A DNA stretch of 64,000 nucleotides, from positions 28,579 to 92,578 of the forward strand of contig CAYVRP010000019.1 of the NCBI GenBank assembly GCA_964454025.1. Direction: 5' to 3'. The notes under the pieces were generated by a model that was not told the origin of the DNA, made no database searches, and was given only the letters and a program-made list of their open reading frames with translations. Made by a program: the position numbers and the translations under genes. Origin of the DNA: JAFGBI01 sp964454025. GTDB lineage: Bacteria; Myxococcota_A; Polyangia; Polyangiales; Polyangiaceae. Positions 8,422-15,874 of this stretch are shown piece by piece (the stretch's first letter is position 1; every line of letters begins with the position of its first letter).

Positions 8422-9729
8422 ATGGTCAGCCGCCACGACGACGATCCCACCGTCCTCTACCTCGACGCCGCCGCGGCCCACGCGCAAGCTTTCGAGCCCG
8501 CCGAGGCTGAGGTCCTGGAGGCCGTCAACGCCCGCGTCGCGGCGCGCGCCTCCACCGAGGAAGTGCTCGCCTTCGTCTTCGAGCGCACGGCCCCGATCAT
8601 CCCGGGCGATCGCCTCTCCGTCGCCTTCATCGAGGACGACGGGCAGCGGCTGGTTTCCTACCACACCGTCGCTCGCTACGCGCCGCTGGTGCTGGACCGC
8701 GGCTTCGCCGCGGACCTGCGGCGAAGCTCGCTCGCGCGCGTCCTCGCCACCGGCGCCGTCCGGATCATCGGCGATCTGTCCGCATACCTCGCCCGCCACC
8801 CCGACAGCCGCTCGTCGCGAGCGCTGGTCGCCGAGGGGGTCCGCGCGTCGATCACCTGCCCGCTCCACGTCGAGTCGCGCGCCGTCGGGGTGCTCTTCCG
8901 GAGCTCGCGGGAGCCGCAGGCCTTCGCCCCGCGGCACGCCGCCCTGCACCTGGCGCTCACCGAGCGGCTGGCCCAGGCGATCGAGAAGACCTACCGCCTC
9001 GAGCAGCTCCGGGCCGCGAACCAGGCGTACTCCGAGGTGCTCGCCTTCGTGAGCCACGAGCTGAAGAGCCCCGTCGCGGCCATGGTTTCGACCGCCGAGC
9101 TGCTCCGCGACGGGTACGTCGGCGCGCTGTCCGAAGCGCAGCGCGAGGCCGTGTCCCGGATCATCACGCGGGGCCACTACCTGCTCGATCTGGTGCGCGA
9201 CTACCTCGAGCTCGCCCGCCTCGAGGGAGGCAGTGTCGCCTACGCCCCCCGCGCGGACGTGGACCTGGTGCGCGACGTCCTCTCCCTGGCGCTGGACGTG
9301 ATCCGCCCGGAGGTCGAGCGCCGTCGGGTCCGCGTCGAGATCGCGGCGCCGGCCGATCTCGGGCCGGTGCACCTCGCCCCGAGCCTGCTGCGCGTGGTCC
9401 TCGTCAACCTGCTGAGCAACGCCGTCAAGTACGGCCGCGACGCAGGGCAGCTGCGAGTCGAGGTCCGTCGCGACGCCGACGAGGTCGGCCTCACCGTCTG
9501 GAACGAGGGGCCCGGCTTCCCGCCCGCGGAGCAGGCCCGACTGTTCCGCAAGTTCTCCCGGCTCCAGGTCCCCGAGCTGCTGCGCGAGCGGGGCTCGGGC
9601 GTGGGCCTCTACACGGTGTGGCGGCTGGTGGGGCTCCACGGCGGACAGGTGACGGCCCGCTCCGAGCCCGGCGCGTGGGCGGAGTTCACGGTGCGCCTGC
9701 CGCAACCGCCCGCCGCAGCGCGCGAGTGA
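8422..9729 (+). CDS. GAF-domain sensor histidine kinase
   Basis: A 435-residue soluble sensor kinase. Residues of about 30-195 form a GAF-like domain (LAFVFERTAPIIPGDRLSVAF, then VLFRSS). HisKA box LAFVSHELKSPVAAM carries the phospho-accepting His near 212. The ATPase part shows LLSNAVKYG (N box), NEGPGFP (G1), LFRKFSR (F box) and GSGVGLYTVWRLV (G2). No membrane segment is present. The ATG at 8422 is preferred because the upstream frame is Arg/Pro noise overlapping the divergent GH1 start; a TACTAT hexamer at 8307 could be a -10 element. It is codirectional with, and 530 bp upstream of, the hydrogenase operon, so a role in controlling it is possible but unproven. Confidence 0.9.
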   Translation: MVSRHDDDPTVLYLDAAAAHAQAFEPAEAEVLEAVNARVAARASTEEVLAFVFERTAPIIPGDRLSVAFIEDDGQRLVSYHTVARYAPLVLDRGFAADLRRSSLARVLATGAVRIIGDLSAYLARHPDSRSSRALVAEGVRASITCPLHVESRAVGVLFRSSREPQAFAPRHAALHLALTERLAQAIEKTYRLEQLRAANQAYSEVLAFVSHELKSPVAAMVSTAELLRDGYVGALSEAQREAVSRIITRGHYLLDLVRDYLELARLEGGSVAYAPRADVDLVRDVLSLALDVIRPEVERRRVRVEIAAPADLGPVHLAPSLLRVVLVNLLSNAVKYGRDAGQLRVEVRRDADEVGLTVWNEGPGFPPAEQARLFRKFSRLQVPELLRERGSGVGLYTVWRLVGLHGGQVTARSEPGAWAEFTVRLPQPPAAARE

Positions 9730-9742
9730 TAAATCGTTATCA
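9727..9742. repeat. Inverted repeat at the kinase stop codon
   Basis: TGATAA and TTATCA form perfect 6-bp arms around ATCG. The left arm includes the TGA stop of the histidine kinase. The site begins the A+T-rich leader of the hydrogenase operon and has the shape of a small operator. It does not fit an FNR box, because the spacing between half-sites is wrong. Confidence 0.45.
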
Positions 9743-10259
9743 TAGGTTTCAAAATACGATTATATCGTGCTGGCCTGCGACGGCCCGGGAGGTCGAGGAC
9801 GACCCCGATCCGGCGGCTAAGTGCCGTTTCGGAACGACATTTTATCGTTACTTCCATCACAGCGTGCTACCGGCGCGCAAATCGGATTGCCAATACTGCC
9901 GCCGCTTCCTGAGGAGCGCAGCGTTGCCAGCTACTGGTCGTGCCACGAACATGAGCCAACGTGTTATCGACTCGACGGGAGGTCGCCCCGCGAACGCGCG
10001 GTCAGGTTCGGACCGGGCGACACGGAAACGGCGCGCAGCAGCGCCAGTCCTTTGATGTCCCGAGGCGCGGATTGTCCTTGTCAGCGGGCGCGACTTGCAC
10101 CACCATTCGCGCGTCCTCGGACCTCGTCTCACGGCCAGCCCACGGTAGGACCGATAGGCCGGCGAACACGGTGGCCGGCAGCCGGGACGGCGTCCCGGCT
10201 CTGACCAACGCCGTTGGGTGCCCGTAACGAGATCCCGATTCGGCACATGCGAGGTGTCC
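9730..10259. promoter_or_regulatory. Long A+T-rich leader upstream of the hydrogenase operon
   Basis: This 530-bp stretch has no convincing gene. Its first 170 bp are markedly richer in A+T than the surroundings, with TTATCATAGG, AAAATACGATTATATCG and ATTTTATCGTTACTT. The word ATCGTTA occurs at 9734-9740 and again near 9846. The hox promoter and its regulator sites most likely lie here. I could not place a convincing sigma-54 (-24/-12) or FNR site. The open frames crossing it have no conserved character. Confidence 0.5.
10180..10200 (+). repeat. Perfect hairpin in the hoxF 5' region
   Basis: Arms AGCCGGGAC and GTCCCGGCT pair perfectly over 9 bp around a GGC loop, ending 59 bases before the hoxF ATG. 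There is no following U-run, so it is not a classical terminator. An mRNA-stability or attenuation element in the leader is possible. Confidence 0.45.
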
Positions 10260-12101
10260 ATGAGCGAAGCTCTGAGTACGGTAGTCAAAGAGGCCTGCGC
10301 CGCCGCCGAGCACGACCGCACCCGCCTGATGGACGTGGTCAGCCAGGTGCAGTCCCGCCTGGGGGCGGTCCCGTCACCGGCCATGGACCTCATCGCGGCC
10401 GAGCTCGGCTGCCGTCGCGTCGAGGTGGAGGCGGTCGTGTCGTTCTACGCGTTCTTCTCCGCCGAGCCCCAGGGCAAGGTGGTGATCCGGGTCTGCAACG
10501 ACGTGGTCGATCGTCAGGAGGGCGCGGACGCGGTGCTCGAGGCCTTCGCCGACGCGCTCGGGATCCGGCCCGGCGAGACGACGCCGGACGGCAAGATCAC
10601 GCTCACCACGACGCCCTGCATCGGCATGAGCGATCAGGCGCCGGCGGCCCTCATCAACTCCGAGGTCTTCGTCGAGCTGAACCCCTCCAAGGCGCGCCAG
10701 ATCGCGCTGGAGCTCGTGGCCCACGGCGACCCGCACCGCGTGATCACCAAGCTCGGCGACGGGAACAACGCCCACCCGCTGGTGCGCTCGATGGTGCGCA
10801 ACAACATCCAGCAGGCCGGCCCGGTCATCTTCGCCGACTTCACCGCGGGGACGGCCCTGCGCAAGGCGCTCGCGATGACGCCGCAGGAGGTCATCCGCGA
10901 GGTGAAGGCCTCGCGGGTCCGCGGCCGCGGCGGCGCTGGCTTCCCGACGGGGATGAAGTGGGACTTCGCGCGGGCGGCCGCCGGTGACCGGAAGGTCGTC
11001 CTCTGCAACGCCGACGAGGGCGAGCCCGGCACCTTCAAAGACCGCGCGATCCTGACCGAGCGCTCCGCCCTGGTCTTCGAGGGCATGACCATCGCCGGGT
11101 ACGCGGTCGGCGCCGACCTCGGCATCATGTACCTGCGCGCCGAGTACCTCTACCTCCGTGCGTTCCTGGAAGACGCGCTCGCCCAGCGTCGTGCGGCGGG
11201 CCTGCTCGGAAAGGCGGTCGGCGGCAAGGCGGGTTTCGACTTCGACATCCGCATCCAGATGGGCGCGGGCGCCTACGTCTGCGGCGAGGAGACGGCGCTC
11301 ATCAGCTCGTGCGAGGGCCGGCGGGGCGACCCGAAGAACCGGCCGCCGTTCCCGGCGCAGGAGGGCTACCTCCGCCGCCCCACCGTGGTGAACAACGTGG
11401 AGACGTTCTGCTGCGTAGCGCGGGTGCTCGAGCAGGGCGCCGGCTGGTTCGCGCAGCTCGGGTCCAAGGGCACGAGCGGCACCAAGCTGCTGAGCGTGTC
11501 CGGCGACTGCAAGCGCCCCGGCATCTACGAGGTCCCCTTCGGCACCTCCCTCACCGAGCTGCTCGCCCTGGCCGACGCCGAGGACGTGGCGGCCGTGCAG
11601 GTGGGGGGACCGAGCGGGCAGCTGGTGGGTCCCGCGGACTTCAAGCGGACGATCTGCTACGACGACCTGGCGACCGGCGGGTCGATCATGATCTTCAACT
11701 CGACCCGGGACGTCCTCAAGATCGCCCGTGAGTTCGTCGAGTTCTTCTGCGAGGAGAGCTGCGGGTACTGCACGCCGTGCCGGGTCGGCAACGAGCTGCT
11801 CAAGGAGCGGCTGGACGCCATCATCGCCGGCCGGGGCGAGCCCACCGACCTCGCGTACCTCGGGGAGATCGGGGCCGTCATGAAGCTCGCCAGTCGCTGC
11901 GGGCTCGGGCAGACCAGCGCCAACCCCGTGCTGACCACCATCAAGAACTTCCGTCCCGCCTACGACGCGCGTCTCCGCGCGCCGACGCACGGCGAGCAGC
12001 GGCGGTTCGACTTCGCGGCGGCCGGCGCCGGCGCGGAGCGGATCGCCGGGCACGCCAGCGTGCAGCACGGAGCGCACGGCCAGCACGGCGCGGCGGAGTG
12101 A
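10260..12101 (+). CDS. hoxF: NAD-reducing hydrogenase diaphorase subunit HoxF
   Basis: A 613-residue HoxF. The N-terminal 150 residues are NuoE-like and the rest NuoF-like. It passes electrons between NAD(H), via FMN, and the FeS chain of HoxU. Seen: GRGGAGFPTGMKW (NAD site), CNADEGEPGTFKDR, GAGAYVCGEETALISS (FMN/NAD fold) and ESCGYCTPCRVG plus SRCGLGQTS for a [4Fe-4S] cluster. In the NuoE-like part only two of the four usual [2Fe-2S] cysteines remain: RVCNDVVD lacks the partner of C-x4-C, and CIGMSD replaces C-x3-C. The distal [2Fe-2S] is therefore probably absent or altered. ATG at 10260 follows GAGGTG at 10251-10256. First gene of hoxFUYHW. Confidence 0.95.
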   Translation: MSEALSTVVKEACAAAEHDRTRLMDVVSQVQSRLGAVPSPAMDLIAAELGCRRVEVEAVVSFYAFFSAEPQGKVVIRVCNDVVDRQEGADAVLEAFADALGIRPGETTPDGKITLTTTPCIGMSDQAPAALINSEVFVELNPSKARQIALELVAHGDPHRVITKLGDGNNAHPLVRSMVRNNIQQAGPVIFADFTAGTALRKALAMTPQEVIREVKASRVRGRGGAGFPTGMKWDFARAAAGDRKVVLCNADEGEPGTFKDRAILTERSALVFEGMTIAGYAVGADLGIMYLRAEYLYLRAFLEDALAQRRAAGLLGKAVGGKAGFDFDIRIQMGAGAYVCGEETALISSCEGRRGDPKNRPPFPAQEGYLRRPTVVNNVETFCCVARVLEQGAGWFAQLGSKGTSGTKLLSVSGDCKRPGIYEVPFGTSLTELLALADAEDVAAVQVGGPSGQLVGPADFKRTICYDDLATGGSIMIFNSTRDVLKIAREFVEFFCEESCGYCTPCRVGNELLKERLDAIIAGRGEPTDLAYLGEIGAVMKLASRCGLGQTSANPVLTTIKNFRPAYDARLRAPTHGEQRRFDFAAAGAGAERIAGHASVQHGAHGQHGAAE

Positions 12102-12110
12102 GGTGACCCC

Positions 12111-12827
12111 ATGACCGACAGCGTCAAGTTCAAGATCGACGGCAAGGAGATCACGGCGCAGGCCGGGCAGACCATCCTGCAAGCGGCCACGGCGGCCGGC
12201 GTCTACATCCCCCACCTCTGCGCCCACCGGGAGCTCCACCCCTGGGGGAGCTGCCGCGTCTGCATGGTGAAGGTGAACGGGCGCGCCCAGGCCGCCTGCA
12301 TCCAGCCCGTCACGGAGGGCGCGGTGGTCGAGAACGACACCCCCGAGCTCCTGAACGTGCGCCGGGTGCTGGTGGAGATGCTCTTCGTCGAGGGGAACCA
12401 CGTCTGCCCCGCCTGCGAGAAGAGCGGAAATTGCGAGCTGCAGGCGACGGCGTACCGCCTGGGCATCGCCTCGCCCCGCTTCCCCTACGCGTTCCCGCGG
12501 CGACAGATCGACGCCACCCACCCGGACATCATCATCGAGCGCAATCGGTGCATCCTGTGCGCCCGCTGCGTCCGCGCCTCCAGCGACGTCGATGGCAAGC
12601 ACGCCTTCGATTTCGTCGGGCGGGGAACGCACAAGCGAATCGCCGTGAACGCCGAGGCCGGGCTCGGCGGGACCGACGCCGCGGCCACCGACAAGGCCAT
12701 CGAGGTCTGCCCCGTGGGCTGCCTCATGAAGAAGCGGGTCGGCTTCTCCGTCCCGGTGGGCCAGCGCCGGTTCGACCAGAAGCCGATCGGATCCGAGATT
12801 GAGCACGCCGCGGGCGTCACGAGGTGA
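12111..12827 (+). CDS. hoxU: NAD-reducing hydrogenase FeS subunit HoxU
   Basis: A 238-residue electron-transfer subunit related to the N-terminus of NuoG. It carries a plant-type [2Fe-2S] site (HLC-x(10)-GSCRVC with a later AACIQP), the GNHVCPACEKSGNCELQ cluster site, and a [4Fe-4S] ferredoxin-like part (RCILCARCVRAS and EVCPVGC). It relays electrons from HoxY to HoxF. ATG 12111 lies behind GAGGTGA, which overlaps the hoxF stop. Its own stop overlaps the ribosome site of hoxY, indicating a tightly packed operon. Confidence 0.96.
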   Translation: MTDSVKFKIDGKEITAQAGQTILQAATAAGVYIPHLCAHRELHPWGSCRVCMVKVNGRAQAACIQPVTEGAVVENDTPELLNVRRVLVEMLFVEGNHVCPACEKSGNCELQATAYRLGIASPRFPYAFPRRQIDATHPDIIIERNRCILCARCVRASSDVDGKHAFDFVGRGTHKRIAVNAEAGLGGTDAAATDKAIEVCPVGCLMKKRVGFSVPVGQRRFDQKPIGSEIEHAAGVTR

Positions 12828-12835
12828 GCCAAGCC

Positions 12836-13381
12836 ATGAGCAAACCCAGAGTTGCCACGACGTCCATGTGCGGCTGCTTCGGCTGCCACATGTCGATCCT
12901 CGACATCGACGACCGCATCCTGAAGCTGGTCGAGCTGATCGAGTTTCACAAGTCGCCGATCAACGACATCAAGACCTTCACCGAGCGCTGCGCGGTCGGG
13001 CTCATCGAGGGCGGCGTCGCCAACGACGAGAACTACCACGTGCTCAAGGCCTTCCGAGAGAACTGCGACGTCTTGGTGTCGGTGGGCGAGTGCGCGAAGA
13101 CCGGCGGGGTGCCGGCCATGCGCAACCCCATCCCGCTGCACGAGTGCCTGGAGGAGGCGTACCTGAAGGGCCCCACCGTCCACAACCCGCTGCAGGTGAT
13201 CCCGAACGACGTCGAGATCCCCCTGTTGCTCGACAAGGTCTACCCCTGCCACGAGGTCGTGAAGATCGACTACCACCTCGCCGGCTGCCCGCCCTCGGCC
13301 GACACCATCTGGGAGGCCTTGGTCGCGCTGCTCTCGGGCAAGCCGATCGAGCTCCCCTACGCCCTGCTCAAGTACGATTGA
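12836..13381 (+). CDS. hoxY: [NiFe]-hydrogenase small subunit HoxY
   Basis: A 181-residue small subunit, the short cytosolic type of group 3d hydrogenases, with no twin-arginine signal. The proximal [4Fe-4S] ligands are visible in TSMCGCFGCHMS, VGECAKTGG and HLAGCPPSADT. It pairs with HoxH and hands electrons to HoxU. The ATG at 12836 is preferred, 7 bases after GAGGTGAG (12821-12828). A GTG four codons earlier sits inside that ribosome site. Confidence 0.96.
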   Translation: MSKPRVATTSMCGCFGCHMSILDIDDRILKLVELIEFHKSPINDIKTFTERCAVGLIEGGVANDENYHVLKAFRENCDVLVSVGECAKTGGVPAMRNPIPLHECLEEAYLKGPTVHNPLQVIPNDVEIPLLLDKVYPCHEVVKIDYHLAGCPPSADTIWEALVALLSGKPIELPYALLKYD

Positions 13382-13397
13382 TACCGGAGGCTTGACC

Positions 13398-14861
13398 GTG
13401 ACAACTGCAAGCGGCACCCAGCGCATCGTCATCGAGCCCGTCACTCGCGTCGAGGGGCACGGCAAGGTCACCATCCACCTGGACGAGCAGGGGAAGGTCA
13501 CCCAGGCGCGCATGCACATCGTGGAGTTTCGTGGCTTCGAGCGGTTCGCTCAGGGCCGCCCCTACTGGGAGATCCCGGTCCTGGTGCAGCGCCTCTGCGG
13601 CATCTGCCCGGTGAGCCACCACCTCTGCGCGGCCAAGGCGATGGACGTCATCGTGGGTGCCGACCGCCTGACGCCAACCGCCGAGAAGATGCGGCGGCTG
13701 ATGCACTACGGGCAGACCTACCAGTCGCACGCCCTGCATTTCTTCCACCTCGCGTCGCCCGACCTACTGTTCGGCTTCGGCGCCGACGTCACCAAGCGCA
13801 ACGTCATCGCGGTGGCCGCGGAGTTCCCGGAGCTGGCGGTGCAGGGGGTGATGATGCGCAAGTTCGGCCAGGAGATCATCAAGGCCACCGCCGGCAAGAA
13901 GGTGCACGGCACCGGCGCCATCCCCGGAGGCATCAACAAGAACCTCTCGATCGCGGAGCGCGACGGGTTCCTCAAGGACCTCGACCAGCAGCTCGCGTGG
14001 GCGCGGGGAGCCCTGAAGATCGCCAGGGACTACACCGTCGAGAACCTGGACAAGGTCAAGGACTTTGGCTCCTTCGACTCGAACCACGTCGGGCTGGTCA
14101 CCGCGGACGGGACCATGGATCTGTACGATGGCCTCTTGCGCGCCATCGACGCCCAGGGCAACCGCATCTTCGACATGGAGCCGGCGCGCTACCTCGACCA
14201 CATCGCCGAGGAGGTCCGACCCTGGTCGTACATGAAGTTCCCGTTCATCCGCTCGCTCGGCCCCGAGCGCGGCTGGTACCGCGTGGGGCCCCTCGCCCGC
14301 ATCAACGTCGCGGAGCGGATCGACACCCCCGAGGCGGAGCAGGCGCGGCGAGACTTCATGGCCGTCACCCACGGCAAGCCCAACAACATCACGATGGCGT
14401 ACCACTGGGCCCGGATGATCGAGCTGCTGCACTCGGCGGAGAAGATCCGGGATCTGCTCCACGATCCTGACCTGCAAGGCACGGATCTGGTGGTCAAGGG
14501 CCAGCGACGCGAGGAGGGGGTGGCGATCATCGAGGCGCCCCGCGGCTCGCTGTTCCACCACTATCGGGTCAACGATCGCGACGAGGTCGTGATGGCGAAC
14601 CTCATCGTCTCCACTACCAGCAACAACGAGCCGATGAACCGCGCGGTCAGGCGGGTCGCCGAGCAGCACCTGCAGGGGGCGCCCGCCATCACGGACGGGC
14701 TCCTCAACCACGTCGAGGTCGCGATTCGCGCCTATGACCCCTGCCTCAGCTGCGCGACCCACGCCCTCGGGCGAATGCCACTGGTGGTCGAGCTGTTCGA
14801 CCACGCGGGCCGCCGGCTGCAGCGCCGCAGTCGGGGTGTGACGGTGGACGCCGCCAGCTGA
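13398..14861 (+). CDS. hoxH: [NiFe]-hydrogenase large subunit HoxH
   Basis: A 487-residue catalytic subunit that binds the Ni-Fe(CN)2CO centre and interconverts H2 with protons and electrons. Both metal motifs are intact: L1 RLCGICPVSHHLCAA and L2 DPCLSCATHALG. About 32 residues follow the L2 histidine and would be removed by the maturation protease encoded next (hoxW). The opening IVIEPVTRVEGHGK is typical of the large subunit. GTG 13398 follows GGAGG (13386-13390) with good spacing; a TTG at 13392 is an alternative. Operon context and sequence place it in group 3d, bidirectional and NAD-coupled. Confidence 0.97.
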   Translation: MTTASGTQRIVIEPVTRVEGHGKVTIHLDEQGKVTQARMHIVEFRGFERFAQGRPYWEIPVLVQRLCGICPVSHHLCAAKAMDVIVGADRLTPTAEKMRRLMHYGQTYQSHALHFFHLASPDLLFGFGADVTKRNVIAVAAEFPELAVQGVMMRKFGQEIIKATAGKKVHGTGAIPGGINKNLSIAERDGFLKDLDQQLAWARGALKIARDYTVENLDKVKDFGSFDSNHVGLVTADGTMDLYDGLLRAIDAQGNRIFDMEPARYLDHIAEEVRPWSYMKFPFIRSLGPERGWYRVGPLARINVAERIDTPEAEQARRDFMAVTHGKPNNITMAYHWARMIELLHSAEKIRDLLHDPDLQGTDLVVKGQRREEGVAIIEAPRGSLFHHYRVNDRDEVVMANLIVSTTSNNEPMNRAVRRVAEQHLQGAPAITDGLLNHVEVAIRAYDPCLSCATHALGRMPLVVELFDHAGRRLQRRSRGVTVDAAS

Positions 14862-14877
14862 GCCGCGGGGGGAGCGC

Positions 14878-15399
14878 TTGACGCCGCGCGGAGGTTCGGG
14901 AACGAGGTTTCTCGTGATCGGGTACGGCAATCCCGGCCGCCTCGACGATGGCCTCGGCCCGGCGCTCGCCGCGCGGCTGGAGGCGGCGGCGCTCCCGGCC
15001 GTGTCCGTCGAGGCGGACTACCAGCTCCAGGTCGAGGACGCGGAGGCGGTGAGCCGCCACGACGTCGTCGTGTTCGCTGACGCGGCCGTGGCGGGCGCGA
15101 CCCCGTTCTCCGTGTCCGAGGTGGTCCCGCGCCGTGGCGTCGCTTTCACGTCGCACAGCCTCGATCCGGAGGAGGTCCTCGGGCTCGCCCGCGACCTCTT
15201 CCACGCCACCGCGCGCGGCTTCGTCCTCGGGATCCGTGGGTACGAGTTCGACGACTTCGGCGAGCGTCTTTCGCCGGGCGCGACCCGCAACCTCGCCGAG
15301 GCCGAGGCGTTCCTGCTCTCCGTCCTGGCGACCGACGACGTCGCTGCGCTGGTGCAGCGCGCGCGATCGCCGGCGGCGCCAGGCCCCTGCTCCGCCTAG
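14878..15399 (+). CDS. hoxW: Hydrogenase maturation endopeptidase HoxW
   Basis: A 173-residue HyaD/HybD/HoxW-type protease that clips the C-terminal tail of HoxH after nickel insertion. GYGNPGRLDDGLGP near the N-terminus supplies the first metal-binding acidic residue, and FADAAV and FTSHSLDPEEVL match the later family motifs. TTG at 14878 is used behind a GGGGGGAG ribosome site. It follows hoxH by 16 bp. No hypA-F genes are in the window, so the rest of the maturation machinery must be elsewhere. Confidence 0.92.
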   Translation: MTPRGGSGTRFLVIGYGNPGRLDDGLGPALAARLEAAALPAVSVEADYQLQVEDAEAVSRHDVVVFADAAVAGATPFSVSEVVPRRGVAFTSHSLDPEEVLGLARDLFHATARGFVLGIRGYEFDDFGERLSPGATRNLAEAEAFLLSVLATDDVAALVQRARSPAAPGPCSA

Positions 15400-15423
15400 G
15401 GCGGACCCTGCTCGGAGTGTGTC

Positions 15424-15798
15424 ATGCAAGATGGCAAGCACGTGATCCTGTGCATCGATGACGACCCGGACATCCGCGAGTCGCTGCGGATGATCCTGGA
15501 GGCCAACGGCTACGTGCACGTCGGCGCCGCCACGGCCGAGGAGGGGGTGCGGGTGTTCAAGCAGGTGAACCCGGACCTCATCATCGTCGATCTGATGATG
15601 GAGGAGGTCGACGCCGGAGCCAACTTCGTCAGGGAGCTGAAGCTGCTCGGCTGCCGGGCGCCGATCTATCTGTTGAGCTCGGTCGGCGATTCGCTCAGCA
15701 TGTCGGTCAGCCCGACGCAGCTCGGCCTCGACGGCGTCCTCCAGAAGCCGGTCGCGCCGGCGACGCTGCTGGCCCTGCTCCGCGAGAAGCTCGGCTGA
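15424..15798 (+). CDS. Single-domain response regulator at the end of the hox operon
   Basis: A 124-residue CheY-like receiver with no output domain. The acidic pocket (CIDDDPD), the phosphorylation Asp in IIVDLMMEE, the Ser in YLLSSVGD and the Lys in LQKPV are all present, so it should be phosphorylatable. It lies 24 bp after hoxW on the same strand and is probably cotranscribed. It may relay between the GAF kinase (8422-9729) or another kinase and an unknown output. The convergent neighbour is a kinase homologue without a phospho-accepting histidine. Confidence 0.9.
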   Translation: MQDGKHVILCIDDDPDIRESLRMILEANGYVHVGAATAEEGVRVFKQVNPDLIIVDLMMEEVDAGANFVRELKLLGCRAPIYLLSSVGDSLSMSVSPTQLGLDGVLQKPVAPATLLALLREKLG

Positions 15799-15874
15799 AC
15801 GTCGGGGGCGCTCGGGCGGCGCCGATGCCTCCGCCCCCCGCCGACTCGGGTACGATCCTCGCGGCACGGCCCGC

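Noticed and set aside
9727..9742. FNR/CRP-type site in the hydrogenase leader
   Set aside because: TGAT and ATCA are present but separated by 8 bases and not the 4-6 required, so it is reported only as an inverted repeat.
9618..10055. Short rightward and leftward frames in the hox leader
   Set aside because: No ribosome site, no conserved character, and one overlaps the kinase 3' end. The stretch is better read as regulatory DNA.
10374..12806. Leftward open frame of about 800 codons across hoxF and hoxU
   Set aside because: It is antisense to two genes with unmistakable motifs. High GC keeps antisense frames open here.
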